A DNA stretch of 64,000 nt from CAZAYP01 sp964489425 [NCBI: uncultured Verrucomicrobiota bacterium] (GTDB taxonomy: Bacteria > Verrucomicrobiota > Kiritimatiellia > RZYC01), in assembly GCA_964489425.1 (NCBI GenBank), contig CAZAYP010000002.1, forward strand, positions 124,001 through 188,000, in the 5' to 3' direction. The notes under the pieces are model-generated. The model was not told where the DNA came from and ran no database searches. It saw only the letters and a program-made list of their open reading frames with translations. Each line of letters starts with the position of its first letter. Within the stretch, counting starts at the first letter, position 1. Below are positions 9,821-19,432 of this stretch, in pieces. Position numbers and translations under genes: made by a program.

Positions 9821-10486
9821 ATGGCCCCATTGCCACCGCCAGAGGCTTGCCCGGTTTGTTCTTCGGGCCGGACCGCGCGATTCCAAAGCATCGCTGACCG
9901 CGAGTACTGGCGCTGCACGACGTGCCTGGCGATCTTCCTCCACCCTGCGCAGCATCCGGATCCCGGGGCGGAAGAAGCCCGCTATCGTCTTCACCAAAAT
10001 GATCCGGGCGACCCGGCCTATCGCCGCTTCCTCGCCAGGCTGGCCCAGCCGCTCCTGGCCCGGCTCGCGCCGGGCCGCGAAGGTTTGGATTACGGCTGTG
10101 GGCTGGCCCCGGCGTTGGCCGAGATGCTGCGCGAGGCTGGGCACCGCGTGCGCTTGTACGACCCGTTCTTTCAGCCCGACGCGGCGGCCTTGGAGCAGAC
10201 CTACGATTTCATCACCTGCACCGAAGTCGTGGAACACTTTCATCACCCGGCCTGCGAGTTCGCCCGGTTGGACGCCCTGCTGCGGCCCGGCGCCTGGCTT
10301 GCCATCATGACCCGTTTCCAAACCGATGATGAGCGCTTCGAGAACTGGCATTACCGGCGGGACCTGACGCATGTGGTGTTCTATCGCGGCGAAACATTTC
10401 AACTCTTGGCCGCGCGTTTCGGCTGGGATTGCGAGATCCCGGTCAGGGACGTGGTGCTGATGCGCCAACGCCGCGGGTGTGCTTGA
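9821..10486 (+). CDS. Class I SAM-dependent methyltransferase with N-terminal zinc ribbon
   Basis: A 221-residue protein starting 3 bases after prfC. The N-terminus has two CxxC pairs, CPVC (about 9-12) and CTTC (about 35-38), which probably bind zinc. The Rossmann core starts at LDYGCGLAPALAEMLREAG (SAM motif I, about 88-106), followed by RLYDPFF and TCTEVVEHFHHP (motif IV region). The 'C-T-E-V-V-E-H' form is typical of small-molecule or lipid/sugar methyltransferases of the Methyltransf_11/23 type. It lacks the NPPY motif, so it is not PrmC, the release factor methylase, despite the neighbour. The substrate is unknown. Confidence 0.85.
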   Translation: MAPLPPPEACPVCSSGRTARFQSIADREYWRCTTCLAIFLHPAQHPDPGAEEARYRLHQNDPGDPAYRRFLARLAQPLLARLAPGREGLDYGCGLAPALAEMLREAGHRVRLYDPFFQPDAAALEQTYDFITCTEVVEHFHHPACEFARLDALLRPGAWLAIMTRFQTDDERFENWHYRRDLTHVVFYRGETFQLLAARFGWDCEIPVRDVVLMRQRRGCA

Positions 10487-10560
10487 CAACGATGGCCGCC
10501 CGTGGCAGTAAAACGCGAACAATGACGCGGGCCCGGCCCGCAAGAGGGAGTGCCAGCAAA

Positions 10561-13500
10561 ATGACAATGCGCGCGATTCCTGCTTGGTGGTTCCATGGCG
10601 TGGCGATGATCGGCTTGGCCGCGGTAACCTGCCAGGCCCAGTTTGTGGAAAACGGGCAGTCCTACCAAAACCGATCCAAGGGCACGAGCCTCAAGGCCGG
10701 CGACCCGATTTCCGCGGCGAATGGCGCGTTTTCCGACGAGTGGCTGCTGTTCGACCTGGGTGGGCCCATGGACTTGTATTTCAAGCTGATGTACCGGTCC
10801 GATCCGAACTACACGTGGAAGCGGAACCCGCAGGATTTTCCCCGGAATGATTTTGGCGACTATCAGCGGGTGCCGTTTTCGTGGGCGCCGGCGCCCATCA
10901 TGGCCGTGGATGTGTGGGGAGGGCTGGCCGAGGTGGTGTTGCCCGAGGGCGATGTCATCAATTTCACCGGGTCCTTGGCCTCGGCCTGGGGCCTTGTGGA
11001 TACATCCACCTTGGGCGATCCGCTCACCCGGGACAATGGCGTGCCGGTGGCCTACCAACTCCAGCAGAGCGGCGACTGGTTCTATTTCCTGGATCCCGAA
11101 ACCGGGCGCTGCCTGATGTTCCAGTACTTTTCCAACACCCAGACGCGCGTGCGCTACGTTGTGGACCGTAACGGCAACCGGCTGGATTACACCTATGCCA
11201 CTTGGACGAACACGAACCCGACGCGGATTTCGGATGGCCTGGGGCGTTCCCTTGACTTCATGTATTATTCGGGCAGCGGCGGCGAGAGCAACGGGTTGAT
11301 GCGCGTGACGGACCACACGGGCCGGCACGTGGACTTTTGTTATACCGGGTTGGCGCCGGACAACCGCAATCTGTACACCCTGCGGGCTTTCAGCAATGCA
11401 GCCGGCCAGGTCACCACGTTTCTGTACCAGCCCAACCCGGTGGTGGGGCGCAAGTGCGAATTGCTCAGCCGGATCGTGACGCCGCTGGGCACAAGCCTTG
11501 TGTCCAACGAGTATGGCGCGGTGGCCCTGGCCGGGTACATGCCGGAAACGCGCGTGGTCCGCCAGGAGGATGCCTTGGGCCATGGCACCACGTTCGCCTA
11601 TGAAAATGGGGCGGGCAGCTCGTACGTGGCGCGCGTAGCATATCCTGACGGCACGTCGGAAATCTATGAGCATTTTTACCACCACGCTCCGCCCAAGGCG
11701 CTGACCGATGGCGCGGGCGCAACCATGCGGTTTGCCAAAAACGACCACGAGCAGATAACGGCGGTGACCGATCGCCTGGGCGGCGTCACCGCGCTTGTTT
11801 ATGACCCGGCGCGCCGGTGCCTGGCAGGCATGACCAATGCGTCCGGCCAGGCGCTGTCATTCCAGTATGGCTCGGTGACCCAAGGCTTCTTCAATCCTTA
11901 CACGCTGCAAACCGTGTATTTTGGCATGGACCAGCTGGACCGGATGCTCCTGCCGGACGGTACACAAGAAACTTACTATTACGATAGCCGCGGCAATGTG
12001 ACCTCAACCGTGGATCAGGCCGGCCAGGCGTGGGCCATTGCCTACAACAGCCTGGGCCTGCCCACGGCGATCCGCAACCCGGCCGGCGGCATGATCGTGA
12101 GCACATGGACAACCAACGGCACGCTCGCGGCGCAGGCTGATGCGGACGGTGTTCGGGAAAGCTACGGCTACGATGGCGCGTTCCGGTTAGTCGCCGTCAC
12201 CAACGGTCTGGGCGGTGTGCGCCGGATGCAATATGATGCCCTGGACCGCGTGACCAACGCCGTCGATGAACTGGGGCATGCGTACAGTTTCTCTTTCGAC
12301 GCCAACGGCAACGGGATCCGCGTGACGGATCCGCTGGGATACTCGACCTTGTACTTTTACGATCGGATGGACCGGTTGACCAACATCACGGATCGCAGCG
12401 GCCATGCCTCTGTATATTCCTATGACGTCATGGGCCGCTTGCAATCGTTTTGCGCACCAGACGGTGTAACCCGGCAATATGGGTATGACGCGCGCGGCTG
12501 GCAGGTCCGCGCCGCGATCGGCCCGGCCACGTGGAGCAACACCTATGATGCCGAGGGGCTCCTTCGTCAGGCATACACCCCGGCCGGCCGCACCTGGTTT
12601 CAAGATGTGAACGCGTTGGGCGATGCAACCAACATCGTGGGCGCCGCAGGGCAACGGGTGACCATGACCTACGACTCCCTGCGTCGTCCGCTGGCCGCAA
12701 CCGACGCCCGCGGTCAGTCGGTTACGTTCCAATACGACCCGCGCGGCATGCTGACCCGCGCCGCTGTCGCCGGGCTGGGCGCCACCTCCAATAGTTTCAA
12801 TGCCTTGGGCTTGTTGAGTGGCTTGCATGACCTGAACGGGCAGGTTTGGGCTTTCGGATACAGTGCCGCGGGCCGGCTGACTTCGCAAACCGACCCATTG
12901 GCCAACGCGATCAGCCTGACCTATGATGCGGCCGGCCGGATGACCGCCCGATGCTCTCCAGGCCCCGGCGGCAGCAGCGTTACAAACCGGTACCAGTTCG
13001 ATGCAGCCGGCAATCTCGTGAACATCGTTTACAGCGATGGCACGGCGGTCCCCTTTGCCTATGATGCGCGCGGCGACCTGGTCTCTGCCGCCGGCATCGC
13101 GCTTGCACGCGATGCCGAGGGCCGCGTGACCAACACGGTCAGCGGCGGCGCGGCGTTCGGCGCATCGTACAACGCGGCCGGCCGGCTATCGGCGCTTACC
13201 TATTACAACGGCGGCCTCACCGTGTGGTATGAGTACGACGCCAACAACGGCCTGTTGCGTCGGGTGTCCAACAGCCTGACCGCGGCCTCGGTCTCGTTCC
13301 AGCACGATGCCGATGGTTTGGTCACCAACCTGGTGCGTGGCAACGGCGTCCAAGCCTCGTTTGCTTATGACGCAGCCGGGCAGATGGTGCGGTTGCGCGA
13401 TGGCAGTTTTCTGGATATCCGGACAGCCTGCGACGCGGCCGGCCAGGCTACGCAGCAGGTGGCCACCTTGCCGCTGGACCCCGTGGCCTTGGTGGCCCCG

Positions 13501-14757
13501 GGGTTGCGCTCCAATCGCTACGATGCCGCCTCCGGTATCGCCGGTGGCTATGCTTGCGATGCCTTGGGCCGCGTCACCCATACGCCTCACGGCGCCGTGG
13601 CCTGGGACGCGGCCGACCGGGTCACGGGTTTGGGCCCGTCCACGTTCGCGTACGATGGCGTCGGGGCGTTGGCCATGCGCATCCAGCAAGGGCAGACCAA
13701 CGTGTTTTGCTATAATTACGCTCTGCCGAACACCGCGGTTATGACCGAGCGTAATGGCGCCGGGGCCGTGCAACGCTATTACGTTTGGACCCCGGACGGC
13801 GACCTGCTGTTCATGATCGAAGCTGGGGCCACGAATGCCACGCGCTATGCCCATTTTGATCTTTCCGGCAACCTGGTGGCCTTAAGCGATGCGGCGGGCC
13901 AAATCACCGACACCTATGCGTACGACCCGTTCGGCAAGTTGCTGGGCCATATCGGAGCCTCCATGCAACCCTGCACGTTTAACGGGAAAGCTGGCGCCCG
14001 CCGCGAAGGCGACCACGATTACTATCGGATCGGCGCGCGCTGGTACGACGCCAATACCGGCCGGTTCCTGAGTCGCGAACCGCTCTGGCCCCAGTGGCGA
14101 GATCCGCGCCAGGCCAATCCCTATCCCTACGCGCAGTTGGCGCCCATCCTGCGCGTGGACCGCAACGGCCTGAACGTTACCGATGCCCTGCTGCAGGGAT
14201 ACCAGGACCGGAATGAGGCGTTGAGAGAGGCTGCCGCCACTTACGGTGAATACACCCGGGACATGAGCTTTATGCTGGGCGCCTGGCAAGCCAGCGATCC
14301 TCAAACTCGACTGAACGCGCTGGACGATCCCAAGCGCCGCGCCGCCACGTGGAAGACGCTGTTCCGGTGGGTGCAGCTTGAACAAGAGGTCAAGCTGCGT
14401 AGACTGCGGTTGCTCAAGTGGATCGCCGGCAACCGCCGCGCCATCCAGAAGGCGCTCGTCAATGTCCGCGCCCTGAAACCTGTAGTGCAACTACGCCTCG
14501 ATAAATTCAAGCGGGAGGAACAGGCGCGCCTCCGCGACCTGCGGAATCGCTTGCCTTATGTTTGGGACGAAGCCCAGGCCGCCACAGCGCGCGGCGACTT
14601 CGAGGCCGCCCGGAAGTTGGCTGCTTCCATCAGTACCGGGAAGTGGATCGAGCGCAATGACGAGGCCGCCCAGGCGCAACTTCACTACGTAAATGGATTG
14701 GAGGATGCCCTGGAAGGCATCCTCCAGCAGGAGCAGAAGCTGAACCAGCAACCCTGA
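10561..14757 (+). CDS. RHS/YD-repeat secreted protein
   Basis: The frame extends upstream to 10429, but the ATG at 10561 is preceded by GAGGGAG and opens a signal peptide (WWFHGVAMIGLAAVTCQAQ), giving 1398 residues. From about residue 190 to 1120 there are many YD repeats of the form G-x-x-x-x-x-Y-D-x-x-G-R-L (for example SYDVMGRLQSF, TYDAAGRMTAR). These wrap into the RHS cocoon. The conserved RHS core end, YYRIGARWYDANTGRFLSREP, is at about 1155-1175, with a PYPYAQLAPILRVDRNGLN tail. Beyond it about 195 residues form a charged, helix-rich C-terminal domain instead of a recognisable nuclease or deaminase toxin. No small immunity-like gene follows; the next gene is convergent. RHS proteins act as polymorphic toxins or cell-surface/carbohydrate-binding proteins, and the role here is undecided. 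Confidence 0.92.
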   Translation: MTMRAIPAWWFHGVAMIGLAAVTCQAQFVENGQSYQNRSKGTSLKAGDPISAANGAFSDEWLLFDLGGPMDLYFKLMYRSDPNYTWKRNPQDFPRNDFGDYQRVPFSWAPAPIMAVDVWGGLAEVVLPEGDVINFTGSLASAWGLVDTSTLGDPLTRDNGVPVAYQLQQSGDWFYFLDPETGRCLMFQYFSNTQTRVRYVVDRNGNRLDYTYATWTNTNPTRISDGLGRSLDFMYYSGSGGESNGLMRVTDHTGRHVDFCYTGLAPDNRNLYTLRAFSNAAGQVTTFLYQPNPVVGRKCELLSRIVTPLGTSLVSNEYGAVALAGYMPETRVVRQEDALGHGTTFAYENGAGSSYVARVAYPDGTSEIYEHFYHHAPPKALTDGAGATMRFAKNDHEQITAVTDRLGGVTALVYDPARRCLAGMTNASGQALSFQYGSVTQGFFNPYTLQTVYFGMDQLDRMLLPDGTQETYYYDSRGNVTSTVDQAGQAWAIAYNSLGLPTAIRNPAGGMIVSTWTTNGTLAAQADADGVRESYGYDGAFRLVAVTNGLGGVRRMQYDALDRVTNAVDELGHAYSFSFDANGNGIRVTDPLGYSTLYFYDRMDRLTNITDRSGHASVYSYDVMGRLQSFCAPDGVTRQYGYDARGWQVRAAIGPATWSNTYDAEGLLRQAYTPAGRTWFQDVNALGDATNIVGAAGQRVTMTYDSLRRPLAATDARGQSVTFQYDPRGMLTRAAVAGLGATSNSFNALGLLSGLHDLNGQVWAFGYSAAGRLTSQTDPLANAISLTYDAAGRMTARCSPGPGGSSVTNRYQFDAAGNLVNIVYSDGTAVPFAYDARGDLVSAAGIALARDAEGRVTNTVSGGAAFGASYNAAGRLSALTYYNGGLTVWYEYDANNGLLRRVSNSLTAASVSFQHDADGLVTNLVRGNGVQASFAYDAAGQMVRLRDGSFLDIRTACDAAGQATQQVATLPLDPVALVAPGLRSNRYDAASGIAGGYACDALGRVTHTPHGAVAWDAADRVTGLGPSTFAYDGVGALAMRIQQGQTNVFCYNYALPNTAVMTERNGAGAVQRYYVWTPDGDLLFMIEAGATNATRYAHFDLSGNLVALSDAAGQITDTYAYDPFGKLLGHIGASMQPCTFNGKAGARREGDHDYYRIGARWYDANTGRFLSREPLWPQWRDPRQANPYPYAQLAPILRVDRNGLNVTDALLQGYQDRNEALREAAATYGEYTRDMSFMLGAWQASDPQTRLNALDDPKRRAATWKTLFRWVQLEQEVKLRRLRLLKWIAGNRRAIQKALVNVRALKPVVQLRLDKFKREEQARLRDLRNRLPYVWDEAQAATARGDFEAARKLAASISTGKWIERNDEAAQAQLHYVNGLEDALEGILQQEQKLNQQP

Positions 14758-14806
14758 TCGCTGCGTGCGGTGCGGCGGATCGCGATGGAGCCGGCGCGAG
14801 CCGATC

Positions 14807-17350
14807 CTATCGGGCCGGGATCAGCGTGAGGTGCAGGGGGGCGGAAACGTCCGGCTGGCAGAAGGCGAATTCCAACGTGCGCCCCGGCTTGATATCCGCC
14901 GATAACGGGCCAAACGGCAGCAACCCATGGGACTGGGTCCAGCGCGCAGCGGTCATTTCCTGGCCATTGAGCAGCACGCGGACGGCGCCGGCCGGGAGCC
15001 CATGGAACCGGAACGTCCAGTGGCGTTCCGCCGCCGCTTCCAGCCGGCCTTCAGTGGCTGCAACGGAAAGCGAGCGCTGCGGACCGCTGCTGATGAACTC
15101 GAGGCGCGTGCTGCGGAATCCGCCGTCCAGGTAGGCGTTTGAGTTGCCGTCATCCTCATACAGTTCGCGGGTTGTGACATGATCCTGATCGGTGCAAAAC
15201 AAGTCCACCGCCACCTCCGGCCATTGGGCCTGCCCGGCGTTTTGACGCAGCGGGATGGAGAAGACCATGCCGCCACCGCGCGCCAGCATGGGAACCTGGG
15301 TGAGCGGGGCCGCCTGTTCGTGGTGTCGGGGCCCGGAAAACGCTTGTCCGGTCCAGGCATCAAACCAGGTGCCAGGCGGGATCCACAGGGAGCGGGTGGT
15401 GGCGGGTTGCTCCGGCCGGCCCCAGAGGAATTCAAACATGGTGTGCCAGGTGCCATAGCTTCGATATTCCAGTTCCACGGCATACGAGCGCCCGGCCACC
15501 AGGTCCAGGTCAGCCCATTTGTAGACTGGGCCAGGATTTTCAAAGTCATCGATCAAGACTCGGTCATCAAGGCGCAGGCGGGCTCCATCATCGGTGCGCA
15601 CGCCCAGGCGGTAGCTGCCGCTGGCGGGGATGGGGCCCAGCGTGCCGGTCCAGCGCGCCGAAAACCCGTGCTGGGGCAATCCTTCCGCCGGCGGGCGGCC
15701 GAACCATCCGTGGTTTACCTCGGGCTCTACGCTGCGGAAGGCGGGATCGCCTTGCAAGCGGTCGTTGCCGTAATACGCGGCGTCCAGTCCCGGTGCCCCG
15801 CTGGCGGCGCGCAGCATGGCGGTGGGCACGGGGGTCAAGGGCACGGCCGCCTGCACCACGGGCGCTACCAGCAGGTCCGGCCCAAGCAAATACTGCGAGG
15901 CATCGGCGGCTTCGGGATGTTGTGGCCATTCCAGGTCACACCGCCGCAGCATGGGCGTGCCCGTGGTGAACGCCGCGCGCGCCGCCGCATAGATGGTGGG
16001 CAACAGGCGGTACCGCAGGCGGACGTATTCTACCACGATCCGCTCGGCTTCCTCTCCAAACTTCCACGGGAAGCGGTGCAGCTTGTAGGAGCAATGCGGC
16101 CGGCAGACCGGGGACAACGCGCCATATTGCATGAAACGGATGTACAGTTCGGCCGGGGGCGTGTCGTGATGACCACCCAGATCGTCGCTGACATACGGCA
16201 GCAGGGAAAGCACGCCGCTATTGACGGCATTGCTCACCGCCCGCTGCAGGTGATCCCACGCGGCGCGGGTGTCGCCTGTCCACCAGATGGGATAGCGGTG
16301 GGCGGCCGGGTGGCTCGGGGCGTTGAAATAGCCGCTGTCAATGCCGTCCACGTTGGACATGATCAGGGGCCGCAGGCCTGGCCGGTGATGCTGGGTTACA
16401 TCGTGATAGACGCGCATGCCCCAGGTTTCCTTGCCCAGCTCAGGGGCTGGAGACAGCAGCGCGGTGTGCCAGTTGCGGTCAAACCACCAATAATCCACGC
16501 CCATGGCGAGCAGCTTGGAGAGCCCCTCGGCGCGGTAGCGGAGCTCCGCGGGATCAAGGGCGGCCGGCGCAACCGGTTCCGGGTGGTCGTTCAGCATGAC
16601 GCGCACGCCGCGTTCGTGAACGGCCTTGATAAACCCCGGCAGGTCCGGGAACAACTCGGTATTAATTTCGTAGCCGTGCGACGCGCCCACGCGCCAGTCC
16701 GTATCGAGCACGAAGATGTCCAGGGGGATGCCGCGGCGCTGGTACTCGTCGATCGTGGCCAGCGCTTCGTCCTGGCGGTAGGGGTAGTACCGGCTGTCGA
16801 TCAGCCCGAAGGCGCACAGCGGCGGGATCGGGATGGGGCCGGTCAGCCGCAAAAAATCGGCGGCCAGTTGCCGGTACCCGCCGGCCCCGGGCAGGAACAC
16901 GTAAATGTCGCGCGCCGGATTGGTTAGGTCCCAGCCGGCGGATGGTCCGTCCGGCGGCGGCAGCGCGCCCCACGGCGGCGGGACCATGCGCGGCAGGTCC
17001 GCGAACGCCCAGCCATCCGCGGCCGCAGAGGGCACGGGCAGGAGCCGCTTGGCCGGCACGGGGATGGCCCCATCGAACACCAGCGTTCCGGCTTGGTTCC
17101 GAATGCGGACATCCGCGATCCGGGGCTGGAGCCTTTCCACCGTGATGGTAAACTCGCCCAGGCGCAGGCAGGTGCCTCCCGATGAAGGGCATGGTTCCAA
17201 GGCGGCGCCCGGCCAATCGCGGTTGACCACGCAGAAGGTGGGCCGATCCTCGAAACCCTTGGGGCCGGCTTCTTCGATTCGTATCAAGGTGGGGGCCAGC
17301 GCCTGAACCCTTAGCTGGGAAGCAACCAGAACGGACGCAATGGTGTTCAT
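14807..17350 (-). CDS. GH31 family glycoside hydrolase with PA14 domain
   Basis: An 847-residue protein from the ATG at 17350 (an in-frame ATG at 17368 adds six residues). It has a GH31 N-terminal beta-sandwich, a TIM barrel with LDIFVLDTDWRVG, the nucleophile region DYWWFDRNW (Asp near residue 290) and WWTGDT (probable acid/base Asp near 358). A PA14-like module (about 520-655, with YYGNDRLQGDP and GSYRLGVRTDDGARLRLDD) sits inside the C-terminal beta region, followed by DUF5110-like strands. GH31 enzymes are alpha-glucosidases, alpha-xylosidases or related transglycosylases; PA14 inserts usually bind glycans. No signal peptide is clear. It is divergent from a CBM20-esterase gene, suggesting a shared alpha-glucan theme. 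Exact substrate unknown. Confidence 0.92.
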   Translation of the reverse strand: MNTIASVLVASQLRVQALAPTLIRIEEAGPKGFEDRPTFCVVNRDWPGAALEPCPSSGGTCLRLGEFTITVERLQPRIADVRIRNQAGTLVFDGAIPVPAKRLLPVPSAAADGWAFADLPRMVPPPWGALPPPDGPSAGWDLTNPARDIYVFLPGAGGYRQLAADFLRLTGPIPIPPLCAFGLIDSRYYPYRQDEALATIDEYQRRGIPLDIFVLDTDWRVGASHGYEINTELFPDLPGFIKAVHERGVRVMLNDHPEPVAPAALDPAELRYRAEGLSKLLAMGVDYWWFDRNWHTALLSPAPELGKETWGMRVYHDVTQHHRPGLRPLIMSNVDGIDSGYFNAPSHPAAHRYPIWWTGDTRAAWDHLQRAVSNAVNSGVLSLLPYVSDDLGGHHDTPPAELYIRFMQYGALSPVCRPHCSYKLHRFPWKFGEEAERIVVEYVRLRYRLLPTIYAAARAAFTTGTPMLRRCDLEWPQHPEAADASQYLLGPDLLVAPVVQAAVPLTPVPTAMLRAASGAPGLDAAYYGNDRLQGDPAFRSVEPEVNHGWFGRPPAEGLPQHGFSARWTGTLGPIPASGSYRLGVRTDDGARLRLDDRVLIDDFENPGPVYKWADLDLVAGRSYAVELEYRSYGTWHTMFEFLWGRPEQPATTRSLWIPPGTWFDAWTGQAFSGPRHHEQAAPLTQVPMLARGGGMVFSIPLRQNAGQAQWPEVAVDLFCTDQDHVTTRELYEDDGNSNAYLDGGFRSTRLEFISSGPQRSLSVAATEGRLEAAAERHWTFRFHGLPAGAVRVLLNGQEMTAARWTQSHGLLPFGPLSADIKPGRTLEFAFCQPDVSAPLHLTLIPAR

Positions 17351-17512
17351 GCGGCCACTATAAAACATGACGCCCGGGGCCGCAATGCCGGCGTGTTGGT
17401 TCCCGGTCGCGCGTGGTTCAGCGCTTTCTTTTCCACGATCACTTGGCTATAACTTCTCGTGTCCGGTGGATGGAATCCGGCGACTATAACCGATGAAGAT
17501 GGGAGCTGAATT

Positions 17513-19165
17513 ATGATCAGGAAAAAAGTGGCTTGCCTCGTGGCGTTGGGTTTTGCGATGGCTTGGGGCATGGTGGCCGGCGCCGGGGAGGCCAAGGTGA
17601 CCGTCCGCGTCGTGGCCGATTCTTTGCCGGATCCGCAACAGGTGTTCCTGAGCGGGCAGGGGGCTCTGCTTGGGGATTGGAAGGCCGATGGCGTGCCCCT
17701 CGAACAGCAACCGGATCAAAGCTGGGTCGTCACCTTGCCTGTGCCTGCTCCCGCCACGTTGGAGTTCAAGGTCACGCGCGGCTCATGGGCTACGGAGGCG
17801 CTGGACAAGGAATTGAAGGTGCCCGGCAACACGGTCCTGGAAGTTACGGGTGACCAGACCCTGCAGATCGCGGTGCCCAAGTGGAAAGACGAACTGCCGT
17901 CGTCGGCCTCCGGCCAGGTCACGGGTACGCTCAAGTACCACCGCAATATGGAAGGCGATGGCCTGTTGCCCCGCGACGTGCTGGTCTGGCTGCCGCCGAG
18001 CTATGACCAGGACCCTGAGCGTCGGTACCCGGTGCTGTATATGCACGATGCCCAGCAGGTTTTTGATCCGGCTACATCCACGCACGGTGTGGATTGGGGC
18101 GTGGACGAAGCCGTGACCCGCCTGGCGGCCGACGGCCTGATGCAGGAGATCATCGTGGTCGCCACGACCTGCACGTCGGAACGCTTTGCGGATTACGCCG
18201 ACGGCGAAAAGGGGAAAGCGTACCAGCGATTCATGGTTCAAAAGCTAAAGCCATTTATTGACCAGAACTATCGTACCCGGCCGGAGCGCGAGCACACCGC
18301 AGTCATGGGCGCGTCCATGGGCGGCCTGGCTTCCTTCCTGCTGGCCTGGCGTCACCCGGACGTGTTCAGCATGGCCGGGTGCCTGTCTTCAGCGTTCTGG
18401 CCGCCGCTCCTGCGCGAGGTGGCCGCCTATGACGGGCCGGCCAAAGACGTCCAGCTTTACATGGATAACGGGGGCGTGGGCCTGGAGCGGATCCTCCAGT
18501 CCGGCAACGACTGGATGCTGGAAGCCTTGCAGAAAAAGGGATTTGTTCTGGGGCAGAACCTGGTGTGGGTGCAGGATGCTGCAGCGGAGCACAACGAGGC
18601 GGCCTGGGCGCAGCGCGTGTGGATGCCGCTGCGCTGGTTCTTCGGAACCGGTCCGCAGGATTGGGTGGCGGCGCTGCCGCTGCCGGCGGCCCCTTTGTTC
18701 GCTGAGCGGGACAAGGAGGACGTGCCGGTCACCGACCTGCCGGACATGAAGATCACCGGATGCCAGGCATCCTTGGGGCACCGGGGCCGTGCAGAAGCCA
18801 GCCAGAGTTGGGAGTGCCTCAGGGGAGCATCGGTTGCGGCGCCGGACCAACCCTTGGAATGGGTCGGCCTGGCCTGGGTGTTTGATGGCGATATCACGAA
18901 CTATGTGGCTGGCAGCGGAGTTGCTCCCGATTCCGGGTCGTCGGCGCTGGTCACCGTGGATGTCCCGGCTGGCCGTTACCTTGAGTTTCAACACCCAGGT
19001 GACTGGTCGGACATGGAGGAAACCTATCACTTCATTTTCGGGTGGTGGCTGCCGCGCCATCAATATGAAGCTGCGGGGCCGGTGGTTGAGCGATATTCCG
19101 CCTGGCCGTTGGAATCCACGGACAAGGCGGTCCGCGTATTCGTGCCCTTCGAACAGATACCGTAA
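17513..19165 (+). CDS. CBM20-like / esterase D fusion with GyrI-like C-terminal domain
   Basis: A 550-residue exported protein (signal peptide about 1-25, ending GMVAGAGEA; GGGAG-like ribosome site at about 17500). Residues about 26-115 resemble a CBM20 starch-binding fold (FLSGQGALLGDWKADGVPL). Residues about 140-390 are an esterase D / ferulic-acid-esterase-type alpha/beta hydrolase with nucleophile Ser268 in GASMGG, probable Asp318 (YMDNGG) and His360 (EHNEAAW). Residues about 400-550 look like a GyrI-like/AraC effector-binding domain (PAGRYLEFQHPG, then FGWWLPRHQYEAAGP and VRVFVPFEQI). The last domain is normally cytoplasmic and ligand-binding, so the fusion to a secreted esterase is unusual. 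It is divergent from the GH31 gene, consistent with polysaccharide use. Confidence 0.85.
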   Translation: MIRKKVACLVALGFAMAWGMVAGAGEAKVTVRVVADSLPDPQQVFLSGQGALLGDWKADGVPLEQQPDQSWVVTLPVPAPATLEFKVTRGSWATEALDKELKVPGNTVLEVTGDQTLQIAVPKWKDELPSSASGQVTGTLKYHRNMEGDGLLPRDVLVWLPPSYDQDPERRYPVLYMHDAQQVFDPATSTHGVDWGVDEAVTRLAADGLMQEIIVVATTCTSERFADYADGEKGKAYQRFMVQKLKPFIDQNYRTRPEREHTAVMGASMGGLASFLLAWRHPDVFSMAGCLSSAFWPPLLREVAAYDGPAKDVQLYMDNGGVGLERILQSGNDWMLEALQKKGFVLGQNLVWVQDAAAEHNEAAWAQRVWMPLRWFFGTGPQDWVAALPLPAAPLFAERDKEDVPVTDLPDMKITGCQASLGHRGRAEASQSWECLRGASVAAPDQPLEWVGLAWVFDGDITNYVAGSGVAPDSGSSALVTVDVPAGRYLEFQHPGDWSDMEETYHFIFGWWLPRHQYEAAGPVVERYSAWPLESTDKAVRVFVPFEQIP

Positions 19166-19192
19166 CGCGCTGGGCGGGCGCCTATCTAACGC

Positions 19193-19432
19193 TTATTCTC
19201 GATGGGGCAGGTCGCGGCCATGGTGGCCACGCTTGCGTCCGTTCAGGCCATCGGCATCGTCGCGCGCGCTGCCTTTCCAATTGCGCCGGCCCTTGCCGGG
19301 TTTGGCCCATCCGTCAAGACGATCCTCCTCCTGGATCCACTCGGCAAACTTTTCATCGATCACGTCCGGCAAGGGCTGGATGTGGAGCTTGGGCGGCTCT
19401 GTTTCCTGGGGCTGGGGCTGAGGCTCCGGCAT
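19193..19432 (-). CDS. Small Pro/charged-rich hypothetical protein
   Basis: A 79-residue ORF with a very good ribosome site on the minus strand (AGGAAAGGAAG six bases before the ATG at 19432), which is why it is kept. The N-terminus is PEPQPQPQETEPP. The middle, IDEKFAEWIQEEDRLDGW, is acidic and probably helical. The C-terminus is rich in Lys, Arg, Gly and His (KGRRNWKGSARDDADGLNGR). No homologous family is recognised. It stands alone between convergent and divergent neighbours and may be a nucleic-acid- or protein-binding small protein, which is a guess. Confidence 0.5.
   Translation of the reverse strand: MPEPQPQPQETEPPKLHIQPLPDVIDEKFAEWIQEEDRLDGWAKPGKGRRNWKGSARDDADGLNGRKRGHHGRDLPHRE

Noticed and set aside
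9821-10486. PrmC (release factor methylase) because of the neighbour prfC
   Set aside because: The NPPY motif is lacking; the zinc ribbon and motif IV fit another methyltransferase group.
8489-10567. Minus-strand ORF of 692 codons
   Set aside because: Opposes prfC and the methyltransferase, both certain genes; composition typical of a shadow frame.
15179-16927. Plus-strand ORF of 582 codons
   Set aside because: Antisense to the GH31 gene, whose catalytic motifs are clear.
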